This document shows positions 11,787-22,994 of a stretch of 64,000 nt of DNA, piece by piece (the stretch's first letter is position 1; every line of letters starts with the position of its first letter). The notes under the pieces are model-generated. The model searched no databases, was not told the origin of the DNA, and worked only from the letters and a program-made list of their open reading frames with translations. The translations under genes were made by a program, and so were the position numbers. Source of the stretch: Perilla frutescens (taxonomy: Eukaryota; Streptophyta; Magnoliopsida; Lamiales; Lamiaceae); NCBI GenBank assembly GCA_026008535.1, contig BRKX01000007.1, forward strand, positions 58,455,001 through 58,519,000. The letters run 5' to 3'.

Positions 11787-13712
11787 ATGAGAGACGAAGA
11801 AGGGCAGAAAGTCCAAACAAATCCTAGCAGCAGCAGCAGTACAAATGGTGCAGGGAATATGAGTGTGAAGAAAGAAGGGTGTGGATTAGAGGGACTGTTT
11901 GGCAGAGGGAAGTACAAGTTGTGGGCTTTGGGTGCCATAACACTGCTGGCAGTTTGGTCAATGTTCACTGGCACTGTCACTCTAAAATGGTCTGATGTTA
12001 ATCTCAAACACATCTCTACTGACTTGGACCCCTCTCTCCATTCTGATCTTGATGTTCTGGTACTCATTTTTCACCACTATTCTTGTTTTTTTTTTTTTTT
12101 ACTTTTCTGTTGCATTTTTTATTCTATCTTTTTAGCTGAAGCTAGTGTGAGATGTGTACTGTTGTGAGATCTGATAGACTATTATTTTTGTGAGAATTGA
12201 GATGGATATTAAAATCTTATTTGAATGGGCTAATTAAAAAGAGGATCTTGGACTGAAATGTGGTGGGATTTCAATGATTGTTTTCCAAAAGTTGGATCTT
12301 CAGTTTGATTGACAAATGAGCTGATTAAAGTTTGAAGCTTTTGAAAAGAAGATGGGCTTGCTCCCTGTTCTGGAAAAAAAAAGGATTAGCATCATCATCA
12401 ACTTATAATGGAAATAATGGAAATTCAGTTTTCTTGCAATATTGGAGTGAGCTGGTAAAAGATTGAAGCTTTTGAAATGAAGATGGGCTGTCTGAAAAAA
12501 GATTAGCATTTTGATCATCGCACTTGCAATGGAAATTCAGTTTTCTTTCAATATTGGAGTGAGCTGATAAAAGATTGAAGCTTTTGAAATCAAGATGGGC
12601 TGCTGTTCCCTATATGAAATAAGATTAGCATTTTGGTCATCACGCTTGTGGAAATTCAGTTTTCTTACAGTATTGCTCCATGTGATTTTGGTGTGATTTT
12701 TAGTGTAGCTTTAGGAGAAACCTTTGATGATTTATTGGAATTTGTGAGCTGATCAAAGATTGAAGCTTTAATTTGAAATGAAGATGGATTTGCTATCCTG
12801 TCTGAAAAAAGATTAGCATTATGATCACCACACTTGAACTTGATATAGAAAATTGTTTTCTTATACAATGTTACGATTCATCTGATTTAGGTGTGATTTT
12901 TAGGAGAAACCTTTGATGATGTGTTGGAATTTGTGGGATATGTGTAGGATGTAGATGAAAGGGAAAAGATGGTGAGGCAAATGTGGAATGTGTACAAGCA
13001 CAGTAGCGTTGCTAAATTGCCAATCTTCTGGCGGGATGCATTTGGGGCTGCATACCAAGACTTGACCAGTGAGGTTGCCACCGTGCGGAATGCCGCCCTT
13101 TGGGAGATTGCCAAGATGTCGTTCGGCTCCACCGGCATTTCCGATCCACATCCGGCTGCCAGGTATGTCAATGGAGTTCTGTTATCGAAATCTCCTTTGT
13201 TATTTCAATAACACATGGGAGTTTGGTGCCATTTTATTTTTACCCAAAGGGTTGATAACATTAGAGATTTGATCAATGTTAATGTGGTTTGTTTAGTTGA
13301 AAGTTGGAATTAATGGTGGGATTGGAAAGGTTTTGCATTTTATAGTATCTAGAATTATTTGCTAAGACATGATTGTTCTCATCTGATAACACTTTCTCAG
13401 ACAAACATGAAATTAAATTAGTTTTTAGCATTGCTATATGATAGGGATGATAAGCTCTGCTTAATTTGTTTCAAGAAGCAACCATGACAGCTGCAAAATG
13501 AAGAGACAGAAATATAAATTATGGTATTATCATGAGGGACTTTATCATTCTTAAATAAAGTTGAATTTTATTAATTTCTCGACTTAAAAAGTGGAGTGTA
13601 TCTGTATGATTTCATCTAACAATTTGTTGTTTTGTATTGTTACACTTGCAGAGAATCTAAGGAGGATGGTCGAGTAAGAATCAAGTTGGGAAAGACAAGA
13701 AAACAGAAATAA
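11787..13712 (+). CDS. DUF1195-like single-pass membrane protein gene (three exons)
   Basis: Exons by my splice prediction are 11787-12059, 12948-13162 and 13652-13712. Introns follow GT-AG (donors CTG|GTACTC and CAG|GTATGT; acceptors GTGTAG|GATG and TTGCAG|AGAA) and the total is 549 bp, 182 residues plus TAA. Residues 1-42 are polar with a serine run and a basic patch (GRGKYK). A membrane segment spans about 43-65 (LWALGAITLLAVWSMF). The rest is a conserved-looking soluble part (MVRQMWNVYKHS, LPIFWRDAFGAAYQDLTSE) with a basic end (RIKLGKTRKQK). It resembles the plant family annotated DUF1195 from memory; that family's function is not known to me. The clean frame across both junctions supports an intact gene. 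Gene call is firm, family name moderate. Confidence 0.82.
12317..12935 (+). repeat. Degenerate tandem repeats filling intron 1
   Basis: Four copies start near 12317, 12448, 12560 and 12745. Shared blocks are TGAGCTGATAAAAGATTGAAGC, GAAGATGGGCTG, CTGAAAAAAGATTAGCAT and GGAAATTCAGTTTTCTT. A second repeat order is superimposed: GTGTGATTTTTAG...AGGAGAAACCTTTGATGAT with GGAATTTGTG occurs at about 12681-12744 and again at 12881-12935, the second copy ending just before the exon-2 acceptor. Confidence 0.8.
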
Positions 13713-13785
13713 TGATCGACTGCCTCAATTATGAAAAAAATTCATTTCTTGATCACATTTTATGTCATCAATCATCTACGCTATA

Positions 13786-13819
<34 letters not shown>

Positions 13820-15130
13820 CAGCCTTGGCATCCTCATTGCAAAGTGATGAGATTATATTCCTACATGCATACTATTACTCAATTAAAGCTAAGCGTGCTC
13901 CAGTTGGGACTTGGGAGAATAGTTGTAATAAATATTCATATATATATATATATATCTTATCAAATACCAACTTTTCTTTCTCAATTCAATTTGTTAAGGT
14001 TTGCCGTTTTGCATTATATATACTACTATAACATTATTACTTTCAATTGTGGAGTGGATGATTTTTTTATCGTCATTGAGTTTTGTTGCAAAGAGTTTGT
14101 AGCAGCAATTTGGTATCCAACCTTGTAGCTTTTCTGCTTAATATGAGTTTTAACTCACCTCAGAAGTAGGGTTGTTGTTGATTGTTCAGAAGGCATTAAG
14201 GCACGATAGGATGATACAAATGCTACGAAAATAGTGGGTTAGTGTTTAAATTCATAGATGTCGTGTTATTATTGTATCAACACAATCACGATTCCAAATA
14301 TGTTCATTTTAATATGCCAAGCACGGTAAGAATCATCAAGTTAAATGATAACTCACTAATTAATAACATGATAACAACTTGCTAACGATTTTATATCAAA
14401 CATATATGATAGTCATCTATTATTGATACGATAATATATATTTATATATTTATCAGTACAAATATTTCAAACGTAAGTATTAATACGATTATTTTTGTTT
14501 AATTATTTGCATGTATGTCATTATGCACTAAAATTAAGAGGAAAAATAATATAGAAAACCCGAAATTTCACATATTTATATATTGGTTAGCCCTTTTTTT
14601 TTTTTGTATTGTTAGTCGATACACAATCTGATACAAAATGGCAGCTCGATTTAATGAGAAGTCCCAAGACAATAATGTTGTTGCTTGATAGTTGCATTAT
14701 TTCCCGTGATCTTGCCTTAGTGAATGATTATTATTTTAAAAAAAAAATCTTAAAATTTAGAGTTGATTAATTCCTAAAAGTAATGATGATAAATAATATT
14801 TCTGATTTTTGTGGATATCCAGTTGTTCTTGGCATAGTATGAAAAAAGACTAGGATTATGAAAGAAGGATGCTAAAGAATAACTCTTTACAGCAAAAGCT
14901 AAATGGAATGGCTTTCTGCGCAAATTAAAGTGACAAAAAGGGACAGGGGAACAAACTATACCTCGATCTTCTTTTTTTTGTAAATAAATATTTTTTTGAT
15001 ATTTGTTAATTTGTTGTGCAAACAATCTTGAACATAAGTGTGGATTACATATCCACTAATATAAAGTTTTTTTAGGGAAATTCTAATGCAGAATTGTGCG
15101 TACCCAAATTATTTAAATATGACAATATTA
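13713..15130. other. 3' flank of the DUF1195-like gene, AT-rich, no further gene seen
   Basis: Contains an (ATT)n run near 13788-13818 and a (TA)n run near 13939-13955, both probably in or near the 3' untranslated region. AATAAA at about 13928 is a possible polyadenylation signal. Nothing coding was recognised beyond the stop at 13712. Confidence 0.5.
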
Positions 15131-15226
15131 GACCATCTCCAAGACTCCAACCGATCCCAAAATGGATTTTGCAATGAAGAAAATGTCCAACCAAATCCTA
15201 TGGGCAAACGCAAAATGAGTTTTGAT

Positions 15227-15267
<41 letters not shown>

Positions 15268-17224
15268 AACGCATTTTTACGTTTGGATTGTTCACAAACC
15301 CAAACACCATTTAACTTTTTTTTTTTAAATTGCAATTTCGTCCTTTATTTATAAATTTATAATAGTATATTTTTAGTATTTTAATAATGATTTTTATTAT
15401 GTATATGTTTTACTTTGTGTTAACATGAGAAATTATTCATTATTACTCAGTAAATATTACAAACAGACGCTTTTTTTTTTTAAAAAAAATGTTTCTAGCC
15501 TTTTAGGATGAGAATTGCATCAATACCCTTACTAATAATATAAATAATTTTAACATTAATTATTTCTTAAAATAAAAATATGCTAATATATTAACAAAAA
15601 AAAAATCTATCTTTCGCCGTTGTTCTACGTCAAAGTCTCAGAAGTCGGAAGTTTTTTGTTGCCGCCTTCTATCATTGTTATTGCCGGAGATGAAAACTAC
15701 AAGATTCAAAATAATTCTATCTTTCGCCGTTGTTCTACGTCAAAGTCTCAGAAGTCGGAAGTTTTTGTTGCCGTCTTCTATCATTGTTATTGCTGGAGAT
15801 GAAAACTACAAGATTCACCCGCCGTCTCTGTCAAGGTTCAAACATCCTCCGACCCTCATCACTGAACAATCATGGACGATGATTTTGAACAATCTCATCC
15901 TCATAACGAATACATGAGTGCAACGACCCGAGGGGTCCAAGTGTTTTTGTGCATTAGTTCAATAATGATTTAATACATGAGTATACAATTAGTTCAATGT
16001 GACAGTTCAAAAATAAGTCATATACGAAAACACGATTAAGGTCGTTCGCATACATGTGTAGTAGTTGATCATTAAACTGATATTATACATGTGTAGTAGT
16101 AGATCATTAAACTGATATACGACTGTATGCGTATGCCTATTCATGTACTTGTGCACTAGTTAAAAAATGCATAGATACATGAGTGCACGAGTCTTCTAAT
16201 TCAATTCGTGCCCTCCTGCAACAATTAAAGATGATATATTGCATGGGTTCACAAATAAATTATTTCATGACACAACTCCAATACTCGTGTATCGAAAGAA
16301 ATCGATTCGTACATCAAAGAATATTCAATTTTTTTCATCTATTTTATAGAAAGATTCAAAAAACTTAAATATCTAGATCAATATAAAGCGTACAGATACA
16401 TAAATATCACACCTTATTGCCACAAAAATAACACGCGTAATGACAATAAAACTTCAAAAAAATCACAAATTCGCAATGAATCCATAATTTTTGATATTGC
16501 ATCAGATAATTTTTATTGCTGAAACGGGGATTAGAAAGAGTAAGAATTGTGATAATATTCGAAAATCGTTGCTTGATGATCTTCTCCCATAGTAGTTTTG
16601 TTTCAATTGATAAAACAGAGATTTAAAAATGAAAGATGCGAGAGAACGACATTGCGGATGAGAGAGGGAGTAAATCAAACATTTTTCCTAATATTATTGA
16701 TATATATATATATATATAATTCTTAATAATAAATATGGAACTAAGGGTATTGTAGTACTTTTTTATGATAATGGTTAGAAATATTATTTTTTTAAAAAGT
16801 GGTTATTTACATGATTTACTAAGTAAAAATGATTATTTAAAAAATTTCTTCCTTTGCTTTTATGTATTTAAGAGATTAATTAAAGTTATAGTGGTAAAAA
16901 TTAAAGAACACATTGAAAAAATAATTAAATTTTCAACACTAACGTATAAATTAAAAATCATAGCAACGGCATTTAAAAAAGAACATATTCCAAATATTAA
17001 TAATTATTTATATTAGATGATTTGTGAATATAAAAAAATAGGGTCTAATTTATAAATTTGATAAATATGTAGGTATTATTGAAAAAAGATAAAAAGTAGT
17101 ATGAGAAGGAATATTGAGAGAATATTCTTTTAAGTTTGAGAATGTGTTTGTTGATTGGAGATGAATTAATGTTTGATAGAATATTTACTGCAAAATAGGT
17201 TTGGTTTAAGGGTTGGAGATGATC
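15131..17224. mobile_element. Non-autonomous PIF/Harbinger-like DNA transposon (candidate)
   Basis: Ends GACCATCTCCAA and TTGGAGATGATC are inverted with 11 of 12 matching bases, and each is flanked by TTA (15128-15130 and 17225-17227), the usual Harbinger target duplication. The CATCTCCAA terminus is common in plant Harbinger MITEs. No transposase or ORF1 was found in the 2.1 kb. Contents are a (CT)n microsatellite at about 15229-15262, a 110-bp tandem duplication, a short direct repeat with GTGTAGTAG near 16050-16110, and AT-rich filler. Because TTA is only 3 bp in AT-rich DNA, the duplication alone is weak; the paired ends carry the call. Confidence 0.55.
15606..15816 (+). repeat. Tandem duplication, period 110 bp
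   Basis: Two copies start at 15606 and 15716 with only a few differences, each containing TCTTTCGCCGTTGTTCTACG, GTCAAAGTCTCAGAAG and GGAGATGAAAACTACAAG. The base composition is richer in GC than its surroundings and the frame is partly open, so a captured gene fragment is possible, but I recognise no protein. Confidence 0.85.
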
Positions 17225-17484
17225 TTATATTTAATCACTATCTTTTCTATTTATTAAGTAGTCATAGCCTATTATAGTCTATATAGCTATCAAAATGAGT
17301 TTAGGCCCGTCGGGCCGGTCCGTATTTGCCAAAAAAGAGGGGACTTGGGTTGTTATTTTGGAATGACGGGTGTTAACGGGGCATGCTTTGCGGGGAGGGC
17401 TTGGGTTCGTATCTTTTAACAGATGCATGTGATTTTTTGTAGATAAATTGACAATACCTATATCAGAAGAATGCAAATAATGAG
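17225..17484. other. Spacer with a GC-rich hAT-like fragment and a 31-bp repeat
   Basis: Around 17289-17325 is a sequence with TCAAAATGAG, GGCCCGTCGGGCCGG, reminiscent of the ends of plant hAT elements such as the one at 63905. At 17424-17454 is a 31-bp sequence repeated at 25413-25443 with one mismatch. ATGAG at 17480-17484 is the left duplication of the next element. Confidence 0.4.
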
Positions 17485-17868
17485 TGATAAACATGGATTT
17501 TTCATGTATTTTGAGGTATTTTTGGATGGTAGTTCTCGTGCGTTGCATGCGTATTTTGACAAGTTGCGCATAGTTTTTCATATGTTGTGCAGTGTAACGT
17601 TTTTGCTCATTTTGAAGGGATTTAATGCCAATTATTTTATGAGATTCAAATGAGCTAGAAAAGTACCTAAGAAGATAGAGGATCGAGTTAGGAGCGCGTT
17701 GCAACTTGAATCGGCTTAATCGGATGAGAAATGAGTGAGAACGGAGCAAAACGGTGGAGTGTGTCGGAGGCATGCACGCTGGCATGGATCGTGCCGTTGG
17801 ACAGCACGGACCATGCCATGAAACATCAAAGAAAAAATTCTCGGTAGATACGGCACGGACCGTGCCCC

Positions 17869-18105
17869 ATGACGTACCTCGAAACGTGTGTTTTGATGTC
17901 CGACACTAATGAGTATGGGATGAGCTTAGGTAAGCTAAATCTGGAGTTGCAGCTGCGTGGTTCAGTGACGCGACTTAGAGCCAAGAAGCTGCAAGGCTAC
18001 CTTCAGTGTTTCGTTGGAAAGAAGCTCGAGGAAGAGTTGATGGTTCGAAGTAGCCCCAAGCTGATTATTATGCTTTCAATACAAAATGAAGATGAAGAGG
18101 CCTAG
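17869..18105 (+). CDS. Small ORF inside an LTR (GSVTRLRAKKLQG peptide)
   Basis: A 78-codon ORF whose middle matches the 3834-4028 peptide: LNLELQLRGSVTRLRAKKLQG, then a lysine/glutamate stretch and SPKLIIMLSI. It lies in the 5' half of the Athila-like LTR. The apparent ATG at 17869 may not be used, because the similarity to the other copy begins only near 17920. I infer a U3-encoded remnant of a polyprotein tail; function unknown. Confidence 0.4.
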   Translation: MTYLETCVLMSDTNEYGMSLGKLNLELQLRGSVTRLRAKKLQGYLQCFVGKKLEEELMVRSSPKLIIMLSIQNEDEEA

Positions 18106-19158
18106 ATGGATTTAGTGCAGATTTTATTTAATTTAATTAGACTATTTTCAGTTGTGGATTTTATTTAATTTGAAGCCCAAATTGATGTTAGGTGAATTGG
18201 GCCTTTAGCTTGTTTTCTTTTATTTTTTTCGAAATTATTAAGCCCATTAACTTAATAATTTCGTTTTTCCTTAGGTTAGTATTTATGCACTTTTCAAACC
18301 CTGGATTAGATAGATTGGATTTGATAAAAAACGCATTGTCGTTCATCCCGTCTCAAAAACACACATAGCGATAGTTCTTGGTAGGGTTTTTGAATTGGCA
18401 CCTACAAACTCGAAATCAAAAGATTCATTCGTGCATCCAGTAGTGTACGGGTTGATCTGCCACGAAGTTCTACTCCATACTCGCGTTTCGGATTCTCGTA
18501 GATCCGGGGTTTGTTTCGAGTAAGCTTCTTCTATCCATTTCGTTTCCATTCACCTCCACATTGTTTACCATCATCACCACGCCTCCATACACATCCCACA
18601 CCATCCAACAGGTTTTCACCATCGTCCATATTCAACCACAAGTCCAGATTTCACATATACCATCCAATCGAGCCGTAAATCGCCTAAAAATCACCACCGA
18701 GCCATCCCCCAATATATACGTGCATTTTGTCTGATTTTTGGATATGTTATTCCTGTTATATATTTATGCTTTGTCCTAAAATTTGAGCGTAATCCAACTT
18801 CATTTGCTAGGTCAATTGATTAGGTCAAGAATTAGGGTTCTTCGGGTTGAAATTGGGGATTTTTGTGTTATCTTGGATTTTAATTCGAAAATTGCTTTGA
18901 GATCAGTTTATTTGAGTTAATTATTTGTTATCGTTCAGTTTTTTGTTGGATTGAATCATTTGTCAAGTTGACGTGTGTTCGATTCGATAAGCTTCCGCAT
19001 CGTATTGGTTACATCATACTTTTTTTCCGCATCGTATTGGTTACATCAGGCACGGGCCGTGCTGCCCACGGCACGGCCCGTGCCGCCTGTTTCTGGAAAA
19101 TTGGGCCTCTTTCCTTACTTGGAAAAGCTCTACTTTGCACGATTTTTAGAGAACTTTT

Positions 19159-22041
19159 TGTAATACCCCGAAATATTTTAGAAGGTTTAATTCAACTTAT
19201 GTTACCCTCTGGTAAGTTAGAAAATAAGTTGGGTCCTTAAATGACTCAAATAAAGGAAAATCGCAGCCAGGGAAATCTGTTAAATCTAATTTGGTCAAAA
19301 ATTACCTTAAAAATATGTTATGATATTTTTCTCGGGTTGATAGGAAATATTTCAAGAATCGTGCCAACCTTTGAAATTTTAAATTTCGAGTTCAAATAAA
19401 CTCTTGGCACAACTTTAAGTTGGAAAATAATAAATTTAATATAAAAAGGCACATCCGTCATTATCCAATTTCTTTTTCAAAAGATTATCTTATTCTTAAT
19501 TATCCTATTCTTTTTCCATCATTATCCTCTTTCTTTTATTCATTATTATCCTATTTATTTTTCCTCTATAAATAGGAGCTTAAGGTTTCATTTTTCATTC
19601 ATTTTCAAAATCGAAACGTCGAGCAGCTTCCAGAGAATATACAACTCTAGTTTCCTATTTCAATTCTGAAATAGTCATTTTGATGGTGTCAACGCGTAGA
19701 TCACGAATACATGATTGAAATGATGACACGAAGGATGATCACGATGGAAAATCATCGTGACCGCTGCCAATTCCTCGGAGAAGGTACTTTCTCCGATTCT
19801 GGTCATTCGGACCGATGAATTTAGAAATTTCAAGTTCTAAATATGCTTATATTTCGATTATCTTTAATTCTACCGATTCCGATTTTTGATGTTGTGAGTT
19901 TTCGGTATTTTTCCCCGTTTTCATTTTATGTAAATCTCAGATCTACTCTTCCTGGATAGTCGTATTAGAAATCTTCTTTTTATAAATAGTCTTTGATCAT
20001 TTGGATCTTGTAGTTAACCGGAATAGATTTTTGATTTCTTGTCGTTTGAAATCCGGATCCGAATATTACATTATAAATCTGCCAGTTTCGAATTTATGAT
20101 CTAGCCGTTCGATCTTTGATCTGATTACACCATTAAATTCCTTATTTTCTGCACTATCAAAAATTGTACTTTTGAGCGAAAATCCAACGAGTATCGAGCT
20201 CGATCGAGACCGATACATTTTCGGCTAAAATCTGTGAATATTCTTACCGAAACTCCCGTTTCACCCATTTTGGGTCGTCAAATCAAAAAAGTTTCTTCTC
20301 GAAAGTTGCTCGAAATAATATTTCCTATGCTCCCGTCGAATTTCGTAATTTTCGGATGAGTTTTGAATAATATCGATTATTTAATATAAGCAGTTATTTT
20401 TATACTGGAGTCATGTGTTATCGAAAAATTCTAAAACTCTCAAACTATAGTCTTGGCATATATAGGATGGTCCTTGAATATTTTCATAATTTTTGAACGG
20501 TTAGAAAGTGCCGTGGCACAAATCTGATAAAAATCGATTAAAATGGCAAGTTTTGAAAAGAGACCCCTGTCAAATCGGTTGGTCCCAATAAATCAAGAAT
20601 AATATTTTGGAATTTATTTCCTTCTTTGTCGGAATTATTCGAGGTCTCTAGAGTCGCGCAATCTATTTCTAAAAAGAATAAAATTAAATAATAGCTCGGA
20701 TTACAGTAGATTAATTTCCGAAAATATAGTAGTCGTTCTGAGCTGAAGATCGATCCTTGTAGGATTTGCGTGACTTACAAGGAAGGTGAAGGATTGAATC
20801 TCGAGATGGTTAGAGCATCTTAGCCTAGGGGAACCAGGGAAGGACTTCTGTATGTATAAGGTGGGCTATACTATATCTTTGCAAATTGTATCTTTCGAGT
20901 TATTAAGCTCTACTTTGTTAAAATTGCATATGTGACTATCTGTGTTAACTATTTACATGCTACTGTATGTTGTCGGAGTCTCATAAACCAGCGCTGTGTC
21001 AATGTGAGTAGCTACAGTATGCATGCATTGTTTGTCCTGCCCTACTCCTTGTCGGTGAGACTAAAATGAAACACTTATTGGTTATACTCTTTGGGTATAC
21101 TATGGCCATACTCAACGTTATGCGCTGGTGATGTAGTTTGGGTTGCGGGCAGTGACGGGTTATACTCTTAAGCGCTTCACGATAAAATGTTTTGGTGAAC
21201 TTAGGTTGCTTCCAACTTTTAAACCTCCTAAGCTTCACTACCTGCATGAACACAGATAGATTACTTTAATAAAATGATTTGCATAACTTAAATTGTGAGA
21301 ACTTGCCCACTGAGTGCATTAGTACTCAGCCCAAATCTTTTCAAACATTTTCAGGTCAGTAGGCTGGAGCGTGGATGTGACGAGGCTGAAATATGGGCTA
21401 TTATGATTTACATATTTTTCCATTGTCCCTTTTTGTTAGTATTCTGTTAAGAATTGAGATTTCTCACTTATGGTATTCTTTTTCTAAATGCTAAGAACTC
21501 TAATCTTGGTATTTTGTTGATATGATTCTGCTTCTCTGATTCTGAACTTTTGTTGACTTCCTAGTTAACATGTATCATATGCTTAGCTACATAATTATTC
21601 CAAGGGGAGGAAGTCCGTCTTTCGTTATGTCTATTTGATCATTCATTTTGGCCCATGGAAGGGCTTCATTTGTTCAGCATATTGGTGTCTGTTTCTTTTG
21701 TCGACCTATGAATGGGTCTATTAATTGTTGGTATCTGGTTATTTGTTTCCGTTTGGCCTATGAAAGGGCTTATTGAATTATTACAGCTTCCATTCTTCTC
21801 TTATAAGCCGTTATAAACGGGGATTCACTCTAGTTACAGAGGTTATGCTGTCTAATTTTTCAGAAGGCATAACCTATCTTTGGCATACTCGGTTGTTAAA
21901 TTTTATTCTAAAGATTAATTTTTTTTGGATTATCACCCCGTTGTTAATTAAACTACCCCATTTCTTTCCCGCTTCTTAATTCCCACCCCCGTGGCGTCCA
22001 TTTCCACGGTCTTTCGGGACCGGCGGGACCGGGGCGCTACA
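19159..22041 (+). mobile_element. Solo LTR (Ty3/gypsy chromovirus type), 2.9 kb
   Basis: Begins TGTAATACCCCG and ends GGGGCGCTACA, flanked by CTTTT (19154-19158 and 22042-22046). TATAAATA at 19567-19574 gives plus-strand orientation. No coding domain and no second LTR were found. The shared stem-loop is at 21310-21329, followed by TTTTCAGGTCAG. Confidence 0.85.
21310..21329 (+). promoter_or_regulatory. Conserved LTR stem-loop (CTGAGT/ACTCAG)
   Basis: A 6-bp perfect stem with an 8-nt loop. TTTCAGGT follows about 20 nt downstream, as in the other gypsy LTRs of the window. Confidence 0.5.
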
Positions 22042-22934
22042 CTTTTTCACCCTATATTGAAGCAGAGAAGTGTTGTGAAGACGAAGGAAGACGGAGATGG
22101 AAGATTTAAACATCCGGCATAAGTGTTTCATGTTTATAGTTTAATTTCATCATGACTTTTGTAATTTATATTTTATTAGATTTCTATTTTGCCATGAGCG
22201 GCTAAACACATATTAATTCTAGAGTTTGCGTACATGTGGATGCTATGTTATTAATTTAATTCTGTTATTTTTCCCTTCTGATTATTGTGTTCAATGTTCG
22301 AGTGCTGTTATTCTCATGCATAGATTAGTGGCCATAATTGATACATGCTAGCTAGTTAATTTGAGACCTGACGGAGATAATTAACTGGTGGGATTAATTG
22401 AGCATTTTGATACACATTCTACGAAATTTGTAGGGGGTTTAATCTGTTGATCTATCGGGAGTTAGTAAATTATCCTAGAGACGAAAGTGATAGGTAATTT
22501 ATTAATCTACATCTACCTTGAGACCTGACGGAGATAGGTAGGTATATTTCTGATCCTCCACCAATAATCGGATTAAAGTGGGAATTATTAGGGTTGAATT
22601 AATACATAGACGATACATGTGTAATGCATTCCCTAGGATTAATCTATATTAATTGATTGAGTTTGTTAATTTGATTTAATTGATTTGCTTTGGATAATTA
22701 GTTTAATTGTTCTTATTTAATTGTTCCAATTCTGTTTTTGATTGGTTTGATTTGTGTTTAGCTTTAGAAAACTCATATAAAATTTAGGTAGCCTGGATAA
22801 TAGAAACGTGTTAGCTTAGTACTCAGTGTGGTCATATTTTCAGTCCATGTGGATACGATACTTGATTCACTACTATATTGCATTGTCCTGTGTCAGTTGC
22901 AGATTAATGCATAAAAATTAGTGCATCAACTTTT

Positions 22935-22952
22935 TGGCGCCGTTGCCGGGGA
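22935..22952 (+). promoter_or_regulatory. Primer binding site for tRNA-Asp
   Basis: TGGCGCCGTTGCCGGGGA lies 6 nt after the LTR end. It is the complement of the plant tRNA-Asp 3' end and the usual Athila-type primer site. Confidence 0.9.
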
Positions 22953-22994
22953 CTGTATTTGATTTTACATTGATATTATTATTTCAGGTAGTGC

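Larger units (their letters stand above)
17485..22928 (+). repeat. 5' LTR of the Athila-like element (about 2.55 kb without insertion)
   Basis: Runs from TGATAAACATGG to GTGCATCA before the primer site. It includes GC-rich palindromic blocks such as GGCACGGACCGTGCC near 17850 and GGCACGGCCCGTGCC near 19068, a small ORF at 17869-18105, and the 19159-22041 insertion. Only the final 70 bp can be compared with the 3' LTR. Confidence 0.68.

Noticed and set aside
12887..13171. Minus-strand ORFs of 83-94 codons over exon 2 of the DUF1195-like gene
   Set aside because: They are antisense shadows of a well-supported exon; no start context or family similarity.
17279..17785. 168-codon minus-strand ORF
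   Set aside because: It spans the left junction and target duplication of the Athila-like element, mixing two unrelated sequences, with low-complexity composition.
22935..22952. tRNA gene fragment
   Set aside because: The match is to the complement of the tRNA-Asp 3' end only and sits 6 nt after an LTR, so it is a primer site.
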